Assembly (NCBI GenBank): GCA_942490645.1
Contig: CALNXN010000005.1
Coordinates: forward strand, 186,001 to 250,000
Length of the DNA stretch: 64,000 bases
Reading direction: 5' to 3'
From: CALNXN01 sp942490645
GTDB lineage: Bacteria; Pseudomonadota; Alphaproteobacteria; Rhodobacterales; Rhodobacteraceae
Part shown: positions 43,506 through 53,008 of the stretch, in pieces
Layout of the letters: every line of letters starts with the position of its first letter
Numbering within the stretch: the stretch's first letter is position 1
Notes under the pieces: model-generated
Databases searched by the model: none
The model's input: only the letters and a program-made list of their open reading frames with translations
Told to the model about the DNA's origin: nothing
Program-made: the position numbers and the translations under genes

Positions 43506-44715
43506 GTAGATCGCGCTGGTATCGCAAGATGCCGAGCCCTGCCAACGCGGCACCAGCGAAATAAAACACAGCAATCGGGACCATCTGATCGGGAAAGTCG
43601 ATGCCATAGTCGATCAGCACCCCGGTGATGCCGGGTCCAATTGCTGATCCAAAAACCATCAACGCCGCCGCCGCTGCTTTGATCGCGCCGAGGTGCCGTG
43701 TGCCGTAAAACACGGCCCAAAAAGCGGTCGTGGCCGTGCCCTGCATGCCCTGTCCGACCCCGAACATCACCAGCCCAACCCCGGCCATCCAGATCGTATC
43801 GGCGGACGAGAGGATCAGGAACGATACGCCAAACGGGATCATCTGAAAGGGCACGATCCATTTCACACCAATCCGGTCGACGGCCCAACCGGCGATGAAG
43901 GTGAACGAAATCGAGGCAACCGTATAAATCGGCATAAGCGCCACAAAGGATGCCAGGCTCCAGCCTTTGACTTCTGTCAGATGTACCTGTTGAAAGAAAA
44001 GCGCCGTGCCCCATGCGGCAGGACCCAAAATCAACGGGATCATCAGGTAAAACAACGGGTGCTGCAGCACGTCGCGCCGTGTCCAGTGTTTGGTTTTCAT
44101 GCCAAGGCTTTGCGTATCTTCGGCCATGGATTGCGGTGTGCGTTCCTGCAACAGCAGCGCCTGCATGATCGGGATACACACAAGAACACAAACGGCGGCG
44201 ATGACCCACAAGTTGCGCCAGTCCACACTCGCCAGAAGTGCCACGAAGATGATCGGCAAAATGGCCTGACCTGCGGCAAACCCGGTGGACGCAAGCGAGA
44301 TCGCCTTGCCGCGTGTGGCAACGAACCAGCGCGACATGGCCACTGCACCCAACTGAGACATCATGCCCTGGCCCATCAACCGCAGGGCGTAGACCACAAA
44401 AACCAAAAGCGCCACGTGGCTGACAAACGACATGGCAATGCAAGCCAGCGCAAGCAGGCCCATCACGATCAACGACAACTGCCGTACGCGGAACCTGTCC
44501 GTCAGCGCCCCCGCCCAGATCATCGTGATCGCGGACAGGGTCGTGCCCAAGGTATAGACACCGCCCCAGGCTCCGTCTGTCAGGCCAAAGCTGTCTTTGA
44601 TCTCACCCGCAAAGAGCGAAATGAAATAGGTCTGTCCGAACGAAGACACAAAGCACAGCAAAAACCCTGCCAGCAGGAAAGCCCAATTGTTTTGGATGAA
44701 GCGCAGATATGCCAT
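43489..44715 (-). CDS. MFS transporter
   Basis: 408 aa with 12 predicted helices in two halves. The loop between helices 2 and 3 reads 'GALTDRFRVRQL', the A-motif-like GxxxDRxxxR, repeated in degenerate form in the second half ('AGWAVDRIGVKW'). Glycine-rich helices ('GFAAGQAILPIIFVALL', 'GVGQGMQGTATTAFWAVFYG') are typical. It resembles the oxalate/formate or monocarboxylate antiporter-like branch in overall layout, but no substrate can be stated. The gene stands alone between smr (convergent) and hslU (37 bp upstream). Confidence 0.85.
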   Translation of the reverse strand: MAYLRFIQNNWAFLLAGFLLCFVSSFGQTYFISLFAGEIKDSFGLTDGAWGGVYTLGTTLSAITMIWAGALTDRFRVRQLSLIVMGLLALACIAMSFVSHVALLVFVVYALRLMGQGMMSQLGAVAMSRWFVATRGKAISLASTGFAAGQAILPIIFVALLASVDWRNLWVIAAVCVLVCIPIMQALLLQERTPQSMAEDTQSLGMKTKHWTRRDVLQHPLFYLMIPLILGPAAWGTALFFQQVHLTEVKGWSLASFVALMPIYTVASISFTFIAGWAVDRIGVKWIVPFQMIPFGVSFLILSSADTIWMAGVGLVMFGVGQGMQGTATTAFWAVFYGTRHLGAIKAAAAALMVFGSAIGPGITGVLIDYGIDFPDQMVPIAVFYFAGAALAGLGILRYQRDLPSATA

Positions 44716-44752
44716 GCCACTTGTTCACAGGCGGCGTGGCAAATGAAAAGCG

Positions 44753-46063
44753 TTAAAGCACGTAGCGGCTGACATCCGTGGATTTGGTCAGTTCCCCAAG
44801 GTTCTTGTCAACGAATGCAGCATCAACGGTGATTTCTTCGCCGCCGCGATCTGGTGCGGTAAAGGACAGTTCCTCGAATACGCGCTCCATGACTGTGTAG
44901 AGACGGCGCGCGCCAATGTTTTCAACTGCTTGATTGACGTCTGCTGCGATCTTGGCCAGTGCGGCGATGCCATCTTCGGTGAATGAAACGGTGACGGATT
45001 CCGTTCCCATGAGCGCCGTGTATTGCAGGGTCAGCGCATTGTCCGTTTCGGTCAGAATACGCACGAAATCTTCCTCAGTCAGCGCACGCAATTCAACCCG
45101 AATGGGCAAGCGGCCCTGCAATTCAGGCAGCAGATCCGACGGCTTGGCGATGTGAAAAGCGCCCGACGCGATAAAGAGGATATGGTCGGTTTTTACGGGC
45201 CCGTGCTTTGTGCTGACTGTGGTCCCCTCGATCAGCGGCAACAGATCGCGCTGCACGCCTTCGCGGCTGACATCGCCGCCCCGCGCGTCCGATCGTGCAC
45301 AGACTTTGTCGATCTCATCCAGAAACACGATGCCGTTCTGCTCGACCGCGTCAATGGCGGCGCGGGTCACGGTTTCATCATCCAGCAGCTTGTCAGCCTC
45401 TTCGCCGATCAGCACCTCGTAGCTTTCTGCAACGCTAAGCCGTTTGCGTGTCGTGCGCCCGCCAAGTGCTTTGCCGAACAGATCGCCAAGGTTCATCATA
45501 CCCATGCCACCGCCGCCGGGCTGGCCGGGAATATCCATCATCGGAAACGGGCTGGAGGTGTCGGCGACCTCAAGCTCGATCATTGTGTCGTCCAACTCGC
45601 CCGATTTGAGTTTCTTGCGGAACATTTCGCGCGTCGCCTCGCGCGCATCTTCTCCGGCGATGGCATCAATGACACGCTCTTCGGCGGCCTTGTGCGCGTT
45701 GGCTTTGACATCTTCGCGCATGTGATCGCGCACCATCGTTATGGCGCTGTCGACCAGATCGCGCACGATCTGTTCCACGTCACGGCCGACATATCCCACT
45801 TCGGTGAACTTCGTCGCCTCGACCTTGAGGAAAGGCGCGCGCGCGAGTTTCGCCAGTCGGCGGCTGATCTCTGTTTTGCCGACGCCGGTCGGTCCGATCA
45901 TCAGAATGTTCTTCGGATAGACTTCATCGCGTAAATCATCTGTTAGCTGCTTGCGCCGCCAGCGATTGCGCAGGGCCACGGCCACCGCGCGCTTGGCGTC
46001 GCTTTGACCGATGATGAACCTGTCCAGTTCGGACACGATTTCGCGTGGAGTGAGGTCTGTCAT
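44753..46063 (-). CDS. hslU: HslU ATPase of the HslVU protease
   Basis: 436 aa AAA+ unfoldase. '[34 protein letters not shown]' (pieces) opens the protein, Walker A is '[16 protein letters not shown]', the pore motif is in '[17 protein letters not shown]' (GYVG), Walker B '[11 protein letters not shown]', sensor 2 '[15 protein letters not shown]', and the C-terminus ends 'YVL', which docks into HslV. The I-domain is shorter than in E. coli. Separated from hslV by a membrane-protein gene; it starts 1 bp after that gene's stop. Confidence 0.96.
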   Translation of the reverse strand: MTDLTPREIVSELDRFIIGQSDAKRAVAVALRNRWRRKQLTDDLRDEVYPKNILMIGPTGVGKTEISRRLAKLARAPFLKVEATKFTEVGYVGRDVEQIVRDLVDSAITMVRDHMREDVKANAHKAAEERVIDAIAGEDAREATREMFRKKLKSGELDDTMIELEVADTSSPFPMMDIPGQPGGGGMGMMNLGDLFGKALGGRTTRKRLSVAESYEVLIGEEADKLLDDETVTRAAIDAVEQNGIVFLDEIDKVCARSDARGGDVSREGVQRDLLPLIEGTTVSTKHGPVKTDHILFIASGAFHIAKPSDLLPELQGRLPIRVELRALTEEDFVRILTETDNALTLQYTALMGTESVTVSFTEDGIAALAKIAADVNQAVENIGARRLYTVMERVFEELSFTAPDRGGEEITVDAAFVDKNLGELTKSTDVSRYVL

Positions 46064-46064
46064 A

Positions 46065-47141
46065 TCAGTCCTTTGAGGTATTTGAAGGAGGAAAACGGTG
46101 CACCGGAACGAACCCCGGAAGCATCAACAAAAGGCGCGCGCGTATCTTTTCCCATAGCGCCCCAAGCAACAACAAGCCGACGCCCAAAGACAGGATAATG
46201 AACTCAAGCCCGCCATCTTCGAGCACGGTCGCGCCGATCACGACGATATATCCAATCGCGGCGAGCAGGAAAGAACGCCGATCAATGACAATCGCGATCA
46301 CCGCGAATATGGCAAGAACGCCGGCCAGAACAGCGTTGGCCCAAGCGGCGTCACTGTCCAATAGCGTCAACGCAAAGGTGTTTACCAAGGCAGGTGCCGC
46401 AACCACGTGGAGCCAGAAGCCGTTCGCAGAACGACGCGTCACACGATGCGGGTCCGACATATCGAAAGCCATCGCAACGGCAAAGACGACAAGACCCAAG
46501 GCCAAGGTGATCCACGCAAACGGGCCCCCGGCGGACAGCAAAAACAGGTCTTCCAGCGTATCCGGTGATCCGCTGCTATTGGCGGCGATGAAGAAGGCGA
46601 CCGAAAATGCCCCGACCGCAATCAAGGCCATTGAGAAGGGCACGCGAAACCGCAGCCAGTAGAGGAACAGCGCAACAGTCGCGAGTGCCAGTGGAAACGG
46701 TAGGCTCTCGTAATTGTCTTGGGCCAGCATGAAGTACTGCCCGTATCCCGCCACAAACCCAAACACCGCGTTGGCCGCAAACATCACCGCAAGGGCGATA
46801 GCGGGTGCGACCATTCGACGGTGGCGTACAAAATATTCAGACAAAAGCCACAGAATCGCAGCTGAGACCAAGGCGGCGGCGATCATCGATTTGCGCACAT
46901 CGACGATTTCGTCACCGACGAACCACGTCACAACGCCAATCCAGCCGCTCGTGACAATGCTCAGCCCAACAACGATGAAGATCTCGTTGAATCCGCGAAA
47001 AAGCTCGAACGGCTCGTCTCCGGGGGTCAGGTTTTCGCGCGCGCCGCGTCGGCTATCGGCAAGCCCCATGACGGCTGCGGCTTGCGCTTCGGTCACAATA
47101 CCAGCGCTCACAGAAGCCCGCAGATCGTCATGGTCGATCAT
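46065..47141 (-). CDS. Ten-helix membrane protein between hslV and hslU (DUF2157-like)
   Basis: 358 aa. A 50-residue cytosolic N-terminal region ('[24 protein letters not shown]') resembles the L..G.I...Q motif of DUF2157 proteins. It is followed by about ten hydrophobic helices (starting near residue 52) with short loops, ending in a basic tail '[11 protein letters not shown]'. No catalytic motif or transporter signature is visible. Its start overlaps the hslV stop by 4 bp (ATGA) and its stop lies 1 bp before hslU, so it must be expressed with the protease. Function unknown. Confidence 0.8.
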   Translation of the reverse strand: MIDHDDLRASVSAGIVTEAQAAAVMGLADSRRGARENLTPGDEPFELFRGFNEIFIVVGLSIVTSGWIGVVTWFVGDEIVDVRKSMIAAALVSAAILWLLSEYFVRHRRMVAPAIALAVMFAANAVFGFVAGYGQYFMLAQDNYESLPFPLALATVALFLYWLRFRVPFSMALIAVGAFSVAFFIAANSSGSPDTLEDLFLLSAGGPFAWITLALGLVVFAVAMAFDMSDPHRVTRRSANGFWLHVVAAPALVNTFALTLLDSDAAWANAVLAGVLAIFAVIAIVIDRRSFLLAAIGYIVVIGATVLEDGGLEFIILSLGVGLLLLGALWEKIRARLLLMLPGFVPVHRFPPSNTSKD

Positions 47142-47695
47142 GCGCGAATGGTCTCAACAGTGAGGTTTCCGTTGGTATAGACACAGATATCGGCCGCAAT
47201 CGCCATCGCATCACGCGCCACCTGTTCCGCAGTGCGGTCGCTGTCCATCATCCCGCGCGCGGCGGCCAGCGCATAGTTGCCGCCAGAGCCGATAGCCGTC
47301 ACATCATGCTCAGGCTCCAGCACGTCTCCTGCACCGGTGATGACGAAAATGTCCTTGCCGTCGGATACGATCAGCATCGCCTCCAGCTTTTGCAGATATT
47401 TGTCCGTCCGCCAGTCTTTAGCCAACTCAACACTGGCGCGGGCCAATTGGCCCGGTGTTGCTTCCAGCTTGGTCTCCAACCGTTCAAGCAGTGTGAAGGC
47501 ATCGGCGGTTGATCCGGCAAACCCGGCCACAACATCAAAGCCGCCGGGGCTGAGCCTGCGCACTTTACGCGCCGTTCCCTTGATCACCGTTTGCCCCAAG
47601 GACACTTGACCATCACCCGCGATGACGACTTCGCCGCCCTTTTTGACCCCAATAATGGTTGTCCCGTGCCAACCGGGAAACTCTTGCCGTGCCAT
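47138..47695 (-). CDS. hslV: HslV protease subunit
   Basis: 185 aa from the ATG at 47695, with an AAGGAGG site. Proteasome-like threonine protease of the HslVU complex. The N-terminus '[21 protein letters not shown]' (shown over pieces) implies an 11-residue propeptide cut before the catalytic T12; alphaproteobacterial HslV proteins carry such short propeptides. '[26 protein letters not shown]' (core AGDGQVSLG) and '[16 protein letters not shown]' are further markers. A heat-shock-like promoter lies 29-57 bp upstream. Confidence 0.95.
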   Translation of the reverse strand: MARQEFPGWHGTTIIGVKKGGEVVIAGDGQVSLGQTVIKGTARKVRRLSPGGFDVVAGFAGSTADAFTLLERLETKLEATPGQLARASVELAKDWRTDKYLQKLEAMLIVSDGKDIFVITGAGDVLEPEHDVTAIGSGGNYALAAARGMMDSDRTAEQVARDAMAIAADICVYTNGNLTVETIRA

Positions 47696-47723
47696 AAGTG
47701 GCCTCCTTGATACCTGTCCCCCT

Positions 47724-47752
47724 ATATGGCGCTGGGCAGGAAGGGACACAAG
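47724..47752 (-). promoter_or_regulatory. RpoH-like (heat-shock) promoter for hslV
   Basis: On the minus strand CTTGTG (47747-47752), 17-bp spacer, CCATAT (47724-47729). CTTG plus CCATAT at this spacing matches the alphaproteobacterial sigma32 pattern, and hslVU is a classic sigma32 target. Identified by pattern only. Confidence 0.6.
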
Positions 47753-47790
47753 GTTTCACACATGCGCGCATGCCGCCGCGCGCCTCTTGG

Positions 47791-48261
47791 TCACACCGGT
47801 ATTTCGGTCGTTTTCTTGACCCGGCGCATGGCAAACAACGTTGACGACCCTGCGACACTGTCATGATCAAGCACCTTGGACATCAAGATGTGTTCCAGAT
47901 CGGCCATGTCTTTGACCAGCAGATGCAACAGGTAATCCCACTCGCCCGATATGGAATAGATCTCGATGATGGCCGGCTCCTGTTCCATGGCGCGCTGAAA
48001 GCTGTCCCGCGCGGCGGTGTTCTGCGCTTTCATCCTGATCTGGCAAAACGCATCCATCCCGCGATCAACCGCCTTTGGGTTCACAAGGCGAATGGGCGGG
48101 CCGACCACGCCGTTTTCCTCAAGTGCGCGTAATCTTCGCCAACAGGTCGCCGGAGAGCTGTTGGTGGCGCGCGCCAAATCTGCCGCACTGAGAGAGGCGT
48201 CTTTCTGCAGAACGGAAAGAATTCGCTTATCAAGGTCGCTGAGATGAAATGTTTCATTCAT
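47791..48261 (-). CDS. Lrp/AsnC-family transcriptional regulator
   Basis: 156 aa from the ATG at 48261. N-terminal helix-turn-helix ('LSDLDKRILSVLQKDASLSAADLARATNSS', pieces; 'SPATCWRRLRALEENGVV' is the recognition part) and a C-terminal RAM domain ('IIEIYSISGEWDYLLHLLVKDMADLEHIL', pieces) that binds amino acids. Divergent from the indolepyruvate oxidoreductase gene across 127 bp of AT-rich DNA, the usual setting for an Lrp-type activator or repressor of an amino acid catabolic gene. An aromatic amino acid is the likely effector (inference). Confidence 0.92.
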   Translation of the reverse strand: MNETFHLSDLDKRILSVLQKDASLSAADLARATNSSPATCWRRLRALEENGVVGPPIRLVNPKAVDRGMDAFCQIRMKAQNTAARDSFQRAMEQEPAIIEIYSISGEWDYLLHLLVKDMADLEHILMSKVLDHDSVAGSSTLFAMRRVKKTTEIPV

Positions 48262-48388
48262 ATATCGTGTTTTCCGATTTGCATCGTTCACCTTGGCGGG
48301 TTCAGTAACACATTAAGATAAGAAAATTTCAACGCCACTCATTAAAATACCATCGACAGAGTCTATTTCCGCTTGAGGATATCCGCGC

Positions 48389-51300
48389 ATGACTGACCAA
48401 ACGCCGATACTAAAAGACTACCATCTCACCGACCGCTACACGCAAAAAACAGGCCGCGTCTTTCTGACGGGAACACAGGCCATCGTCAGAATTGCACTGG
48501 ATCAGGCCCGCCGGGATCGCGAGCGGGGCTTGGATACGCGCGGCTATGTTTCGGGATATCGCGGGTCACCTGTCGGCGGAATAGACCTTGAGATCACGCG
48601 CAATGCCGACCTTGTATCAGAGGCTGGGGTGGAGTTTCTGCCTGCGGTCAACGAAGAGTTTGGCGCGACCCAGATGATCGGAACGCAACAAGTTGAAACG
48701 GACCCTGACAAGACATGCGCGGCGGTGTTCGGCCTTTGGTACGGCAAAGGTCCGGGCGTGGATCGCGCGTCAGATGCGCTAAAACACGGGAACGCCTACG
48801 GGTCGTCGCCGCAGGGCGGTGTTCTGGTCGTGGCGGGCGATGATCACGGGTGCGTGTCGTCGTCGATGCCGCATCAGTCCGATGTGGCCTTCATGAATTT
48901 CTTCATGCCAACACTGAACCCGGCCAACGTGGCTGAATTCTTGCCCTTTGCAGAATGGGGTTATGCGCTGTCCCGGTTTTCGGGCATGTGGGTCGGGTTC
49001 AAGGCGATTTCGGAGACTGTTGAATCAGGCATGTCGTTTGACCTTGAGCCTGATCGGGAGTTTCAAGTCCCACCGGATTTCGTAGCTCCCAAAGAAGGCC
49101 TGCACTATCGCTGGCCGGATTTGCCGGGACCCCAGATCGAAGAGCGCATGGAAGCGAAAAAGGAGGCCGTACTTGCCTTTGCGCGGACCAACCCGATCGA
49201 CCGGGCCGAATGGGACCACACGGACGCGCGATTTGGCATCGTCACAACGGGTAAATCCCATTTGGACGTTTTGGAGGCATTGCGATTGCTCGGGATCGAC
49301 GAGCAAAAGGCGCGCACCATCGGCATCGACATCTACAAGGTCGGCATGGTCTGGCCGCTGGAGGGTCAAGGCGCGCGCCGGTTTGCCAGCGGCAAGCAAG
49401 AGCTGCTGGTGATCGAGGAAAAACGCGGGATCATCGAAAGCCAGCTCAAAGAGCATTTCTACGATTTCCCTGGACAGAAGCCGGACAGGATGGTCGGCAA
49501 GTACGACGAAGAGGGCAATCGTCTGGTGCCGTGGACCCATGAATTGGGCGCGGTGATGTTGGCCAAGATCATCGCAGCACGCCTCGACAAAATATTTACG
49601 GGTCTGGATCTGACCAAGATCGCGGAAAACGCGGTGCCTCCTCCGCAACTGATCGACGTGAAGGGGGCAACCCGAACCCCGTATTTTTGTTCTGGGTGTC
49701 CACACAATACCTCGACGAAAGTGCCCGAAGGCAGTGCCGCGATGGCCGGTATCGGATGCCATTTCATGGCCAGCTGGATGAACCGCAACACGACGTCGCT
49801 GATCCAGATGGGGGGCGAAGGCGTCAATTGGGTGTCGCGGTCCAAGTTCAATGGAAACAAGCACATCTTCCAGAACCTCGGCGAAGGAACGTATTATCAC
49901 TCAGGGTCATTGGCGGTACGTCAGGCGATCGCCGCCGGCACCAATATCACCTACAAGATCCTTTTCAACGATGCGGTCGCGATGACCGGTGGACAGGACG
50001 TCGACGGACCGATCACGGTCGAGGCGATTGCAGCGTCGCTTGTGGCCGAAGGCGCCAAGCGCGTGGTTGTCGTATCCGATATGCCCGACAATTTCCGGAA
50101 GGCGGACTTTCCACCCGGCGTCGACATCGAACACCGCCGCGAACTGGACCGTGTTCAGCGGGAGCTTCGCGACATTCCCGGAACAACGGTGCTGATCTAC
50201 CAACAAACCTGTGCGACCGAGAAAAGACGCCTACGCAAGCGCGGCAAGATGGAGGACCCGAAAAAGTTCGCCGTGATCAACCCGTTGGTTTGCGAAGGCT
50301 GCGGCGATTGCTCTGTGGAAAGCAATTGCCTCAGCGTGGAGCCGTTGGAAACGGAATTTGGCCGCAAGCGCAAGATCAACCTGAATTCCTGCAACAAGGA
50401 TTTCACCTGCGTAAACGGTTTTTGCCCCAGCTTTGTCACTGTCGAGGGCGGCACCCTCAAAAAGCGTAGCGCAGCCGGGGACCGTTCGGAGTTCGACGCT
50501 CTGAAAACCTCACTGCCCACGCCGGCGATGCCTGATCTGAGCAGACCGTGGGACATTCTGGTGACAGGCGTCGGTGGAACGGGTGTCGTCACCGTTGGGC
50601 AGCTTATTGCCATGGCTGCCAACCTTGAGGAGAAGGGCGCCAGCGTTCTGGATTTCATGGGATTTGCGCAAAAATTCGGGCCTGTGTTGAGTTATATTCG
50701 CATGGCCAAGTCAGCCGGCGGCGTCAATCAGGCCAAGATCGAACCCAGCTCTGCGGATGCTCTGATCGGTTGCGATTTGGTGGTCAGTTCCAGTGCCAAG
50801 GCGTCGCTGACCTACAAGCCGTCGCAAACGCGGGCTGTTGTTAACACCGCAGTCATGCCCACCGGTGATCTTGTTCAAAACCGTGATGCGGATTTGAATG
50901 CGGCCACCCGCCTCCAAAAGATCGCCCAAACGGTGCACGGCCCATCGCTCAAATCACTCGATGCCAACGCGTTGTCCGACGTACTGCTGGGCGATACGGT
51001 CTTTGCTAATGTGATGATGTTGGGTGCTGCTTGGCAAGCCGGGTTGGTGCCGCTGAGTGAAGGGGCCCTGATGCGCGCTATTGAGTTGAATGGCGTGAAA
51101 CCAGACCAGAACAAAGACGCCTTTGCGTGGGGACGGATCACTGTGCACGCCCCCGATGCCGTGGAACGGATTGCTGCTCTGCCGGTAACCTCGGTGCAAT
51201 CGCTTGATGAGATTATCGCGCGGCGGTCTGCGTTTCTGGTGGAGTATCAGGATGAGGGTTGGGCAAAGGCGTATCTTGGAACTGTCGAAAAGGTGAAAGC

Positions 51301-51832
51301 CGCCGAAACGCGGACGATGGGGGCTGCGGGCGCTTTGACCGAAGCGGTTGCAAAGGGCCTCTTTAAATTGATGTCGTACAAGGATGAATACGAGGTGGCC
51401 CGCCTTCATACACAGACGGGTTTTGTCGAAGGGTTGGCGGACCGGTTTGAAGGCCCTTTCACCGTCAAACATCACCTCGCGCCGCCGCTTATTCCGTCTA
51501 AACGTGACGCGCGCGGGCGCCCTGTCAAGCGTGTGTTCGGCCCTTGGATCCGAACGGCGTTTCGTCCGCTGGCCAAGATGAAACGTTTGCGCGGGTCCGC
51601 GTGGGATGTCTTTGGCTATACACAAGAGCGCAAGATGGAGCGGGCCTTGATCACCGAGTACATTGACCTGACAGATACGCTGATCCATGGGCTGACGCCG
51701 GAAACACACACAGAAGCCGTGCGGATTGCGGGATTGGTGATGGGTATACGTGGGTTTGGCCCGGTCAAGGAAGATGCGGCGAAGGTGGTTCGCGGTGAGA
51801 TTGCTCAAGCACTGGAAGGCTTTGGCAAATAG
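48389..51832 (+). CDS. Indolepyruvate:ferredoxin oxidoreductase, fused alpha/beta
   Basis: 1147 aa. Oxidatively decarboxylates aryl pyruvates (indolepyruvate, phenylpyruvate, 4-hydroxyphenylpyruvate) to aryl-acetyl-CoA, reducing ferredoxin. The N-terminal pyrimidine-binding domain has 'GYVSGYRGSPVGGIDLEI' and 'EFGATQMIGTQQVE'; the TPP domain has 'FCSGCPHNTSTKVPEGS', 'GGEGVNWVSRSKFN' and 'AMTGGQDVDGPI'; an Fe-S segment near residue 630-690 has C-x2-C-x2-C ('VCEGCGDCSVESNC') plus C's in 'CNKDFTCVNGFCPSF'; the C-terminal gamma-like domain has 'TGVGGTGVVTVGQLIAMAA'. Such single-chain enzymes are common in proteobacteria. Electron acceptor is not encoded nearby. Heads a rightward group with PaaE-, PaaA- and PaaZ-like proteins. 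Confidence 0.93.
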   Translation: MTDQTPILKDYHLTDRYTQKTGRVFLTGTQAIVRIALDQARRDRERGLDTRGYVSGYRGSPVGGIDLEITRNADLVSEAGVEFLPAVNEEFGATQMIGTQQVETDPDKTCAAVFGLWYGKGPGVDRASDALKHGNAYGSSPQGGVLVVAGDDHGCVSSSMPHQSDVAFMNFFMPTLNPANVAEFLPFAEWGYALSRFSGMWVGFKAISETVESGMSFDLEPDREFQVPPDFVAPKEGLHYRWPDLPGPQIEERMEAKKEAVLAFARTNPIDRAEWDHTDARFGIVTTGKSHLDVLEALRLLGIDEQKARTIGIDIYKVGMVWPLEGQGARRFASGKQELLVIEEKRGIIESQLKEHFYDFPGQKPDRMVGKYDEEGNRLVPWTHELGAVMLAKIIAARLDKIFTGLDLTKIAENAVPPPQLIDVKGATRTPYFCSGCPHNTSTKVPEGSAAMAGIGCHFMASWMNRNTTSLIQMGGEGVNWVSRSKFNGNKHIFQNLGEGTYYHSGSLAVRQAIAAGTNITYKILFNDAVAMTGGQDVDGPITVEAIAASLVAEGAKRVVVVSDMPDNFRKADFPPGVDIEHRRELDRVQRELRDIPGTTVLIYQQTCATEKRRLRKRGKMEDPKKFAVINPLVCEGCGDCSVESNCLSVEPLETEFGRKRKINLNSCNKDFTCVNGFCPSFVTVEGGTLKKRSAAGDRSEFDALKTSLPTPAMPDLSRPWDILVTGVGGTGVVTVGQLIAMAANLEEKGASVLDFMGFAQKFGPVLSYIRMAKSAGGVNQAKIEPSSADALIGCDLVVSSSAKASLTYKPSQTRAVVNTAVMPTGDLVQNRDADLNAATRLQKIAQTVHGPSLKSLDANALSDVLLGDTVFANVMMLGAAWQAGLVPLSEGALMRAIELNGVKPDQNKDAFAWGRITVHAPDAVERIAALPVTSVQSLDEIIARRSAFLVEYQDEGWAKAYLGTVEKVKAAETRTMGAAGALTEAVAKGLFKLMSYKDEYEVARLHTQTGFVEGLADRFEGPFTVKHHLAPPLIPSKRDARGRPVKRVFGPWIRTAFRPLAKMKRLRGSAWDVFGYTQERKMERALITEYIDLTDTLIHGLTPETHTEAVRIAGLVMGIRGFGPVKEDAAKVVRGEIAQALEGFGK

Positions 51833-51922
51833 TTGGCTCGGGAAAGTCGCCCGGACCAACTATCCGCTTCAAGTTGCCAACCAAAGACAATTAAGATCAT
51901 CGGGCAAGGGAGGGGAGCATAG

Positions 51923-52996
51923 ATGGCACGGTTTCATGATTTGACCGTTATAGCGGTCGAAAAAACCATTCGCGATGCGGTGATCGTAACGTTGCAACCG
52001 GATGCCGCGAACGCAGATGCGTTTCGCTTTCAGCATGGTCAGTATCTGACCTTCCGACGTGAGTTCGACGGGCAGGAGCTGCGCAGGTCGTACTCCATTT
52101 GTGCTGGGCTTGATGATGGTGTGCTTCAGGTCGGAATAAAAAAGGTCGATGGCGGCGCGTTCTCGACATTCGCGAACGAAGACCTCAAGCCCGGAGATCG
52201 GATCAGTGCGATGCCCCCGATGGGCAGCTTCACAAGCCCGATCGAACCAACCGAGGCCCGCAATTATCTGGGGTTTGCGGGTGGTTCCGGGATCACCCCG
52301 GTCTTGTCGATCTTGAAGACCGTCCTGATCCGCGAACCGCGCGCGACCTTTACGCTGGTTTATGCAAATCGCAGCGCCAACACGATCATGTTCCGCGAAG
52401 AAATCGAAGACCTGAAGAACCAACATATGGGGCGGCTGACCGTGATCCATGTTCTTGAGCAGGATGCGCAGGACATTGATCTTTTTGCTGGCCGGGTGAC
52501 CCAAGAGAAATGCGCGGAGCTATTCGAGCATTGGATCGATGTGACGCAAACGGATATGGCGTTCATATGTGGGCCAGAACCCATGATGCTCGGCATTGCC
52601 AGCGCGCTAGAGGCGCACGGGCTTGGCAAATCGCAGATCAAATTCGAGCTGTTTGCGTCCGGGCAGCCGGGCCAGGCCAAGCGCGCCAAAAAGACAGAAA
52701 CAAACACCAAAAATGCAGCCAAGACGGAGTTGGTCATCACGTTGGATGGGGGTACGCGTCGGTTTGAAATGGACAAGTCCACATCCTTGCTCGATGCGGC
52801 ATTGGAAAACGCGCTGGATGCCCCCTATGCATGTAAGGCTGGCGTTTGCTCGACATGCAGATGCAAGGTGATCGAGGGCGAAGCGGAGATGCGCGCGAAC
52901 CACGCGCTGGAAGATTACGAAGTGAGCCGCGGCTATGTTTTGTCCTGTCAGGCCTATCCGCTGACCGACAAGATCACGGTCGATTATGATCAGTAA
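51923..52996 (+). CDS. PaaE-like oxygenase reductase (FNR-type with C-terminal 2Fe-2S)
   Basis: 357 aa. A flavin domain ('RRSYSIC', 54-60), NAD(P) domain ('GFAGGSGITPVLSILKT', 117-133; 'CGPEPMML', 216-223) and a plant-type [2Fe-2S] domain with C304, C309, C312 and C342 ('CKAGVCSTCRC' and 'LSCQA'). This order is that of PaaE, the reductase feeding electrons to the phenylacetyl-CoA epoxidase PaaABC. A basic alanine-rich linker (about 250-268) joins the domains. 90 bp after ior and 12 bp before the PaaA-like gene, so one operon is likely. The AGGGGAG ribosome site is strong. Confidence 0.92.
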   Translation: MARFHDLTVIAVEKTIRDAVIVTLQPDAANADAFRFQHGQYLTFRREFDGQELRRSYSICAGLDDGVLQVGIKKVDGGAFSTFANEDLKPGDRISAMPPMGSFTSPIEPTEARNYLGFAGGSGITPVLSILKTVLIREPRATFTLVYANRSANTIMFREEIEDLKNQHMGRLTVIHVLEQDAQDIDLFAGRVTQEKCAELFEHWIDVTQTDMAFICGPEPMMLGIASALEAHGLGKSQIKFELFASGQPGQAKRAKKTETNTKNAAKTELVITLDGGTRRFEMDKSTSLLDAALENALDAPYACKAGVCSTCRCKVIEGEAEMRANHALEDYEVSRGYVLSCQAYPLTDKITVDYDQ

Positions 52997-53008
52997 GGGA
53001 GATCCTCA

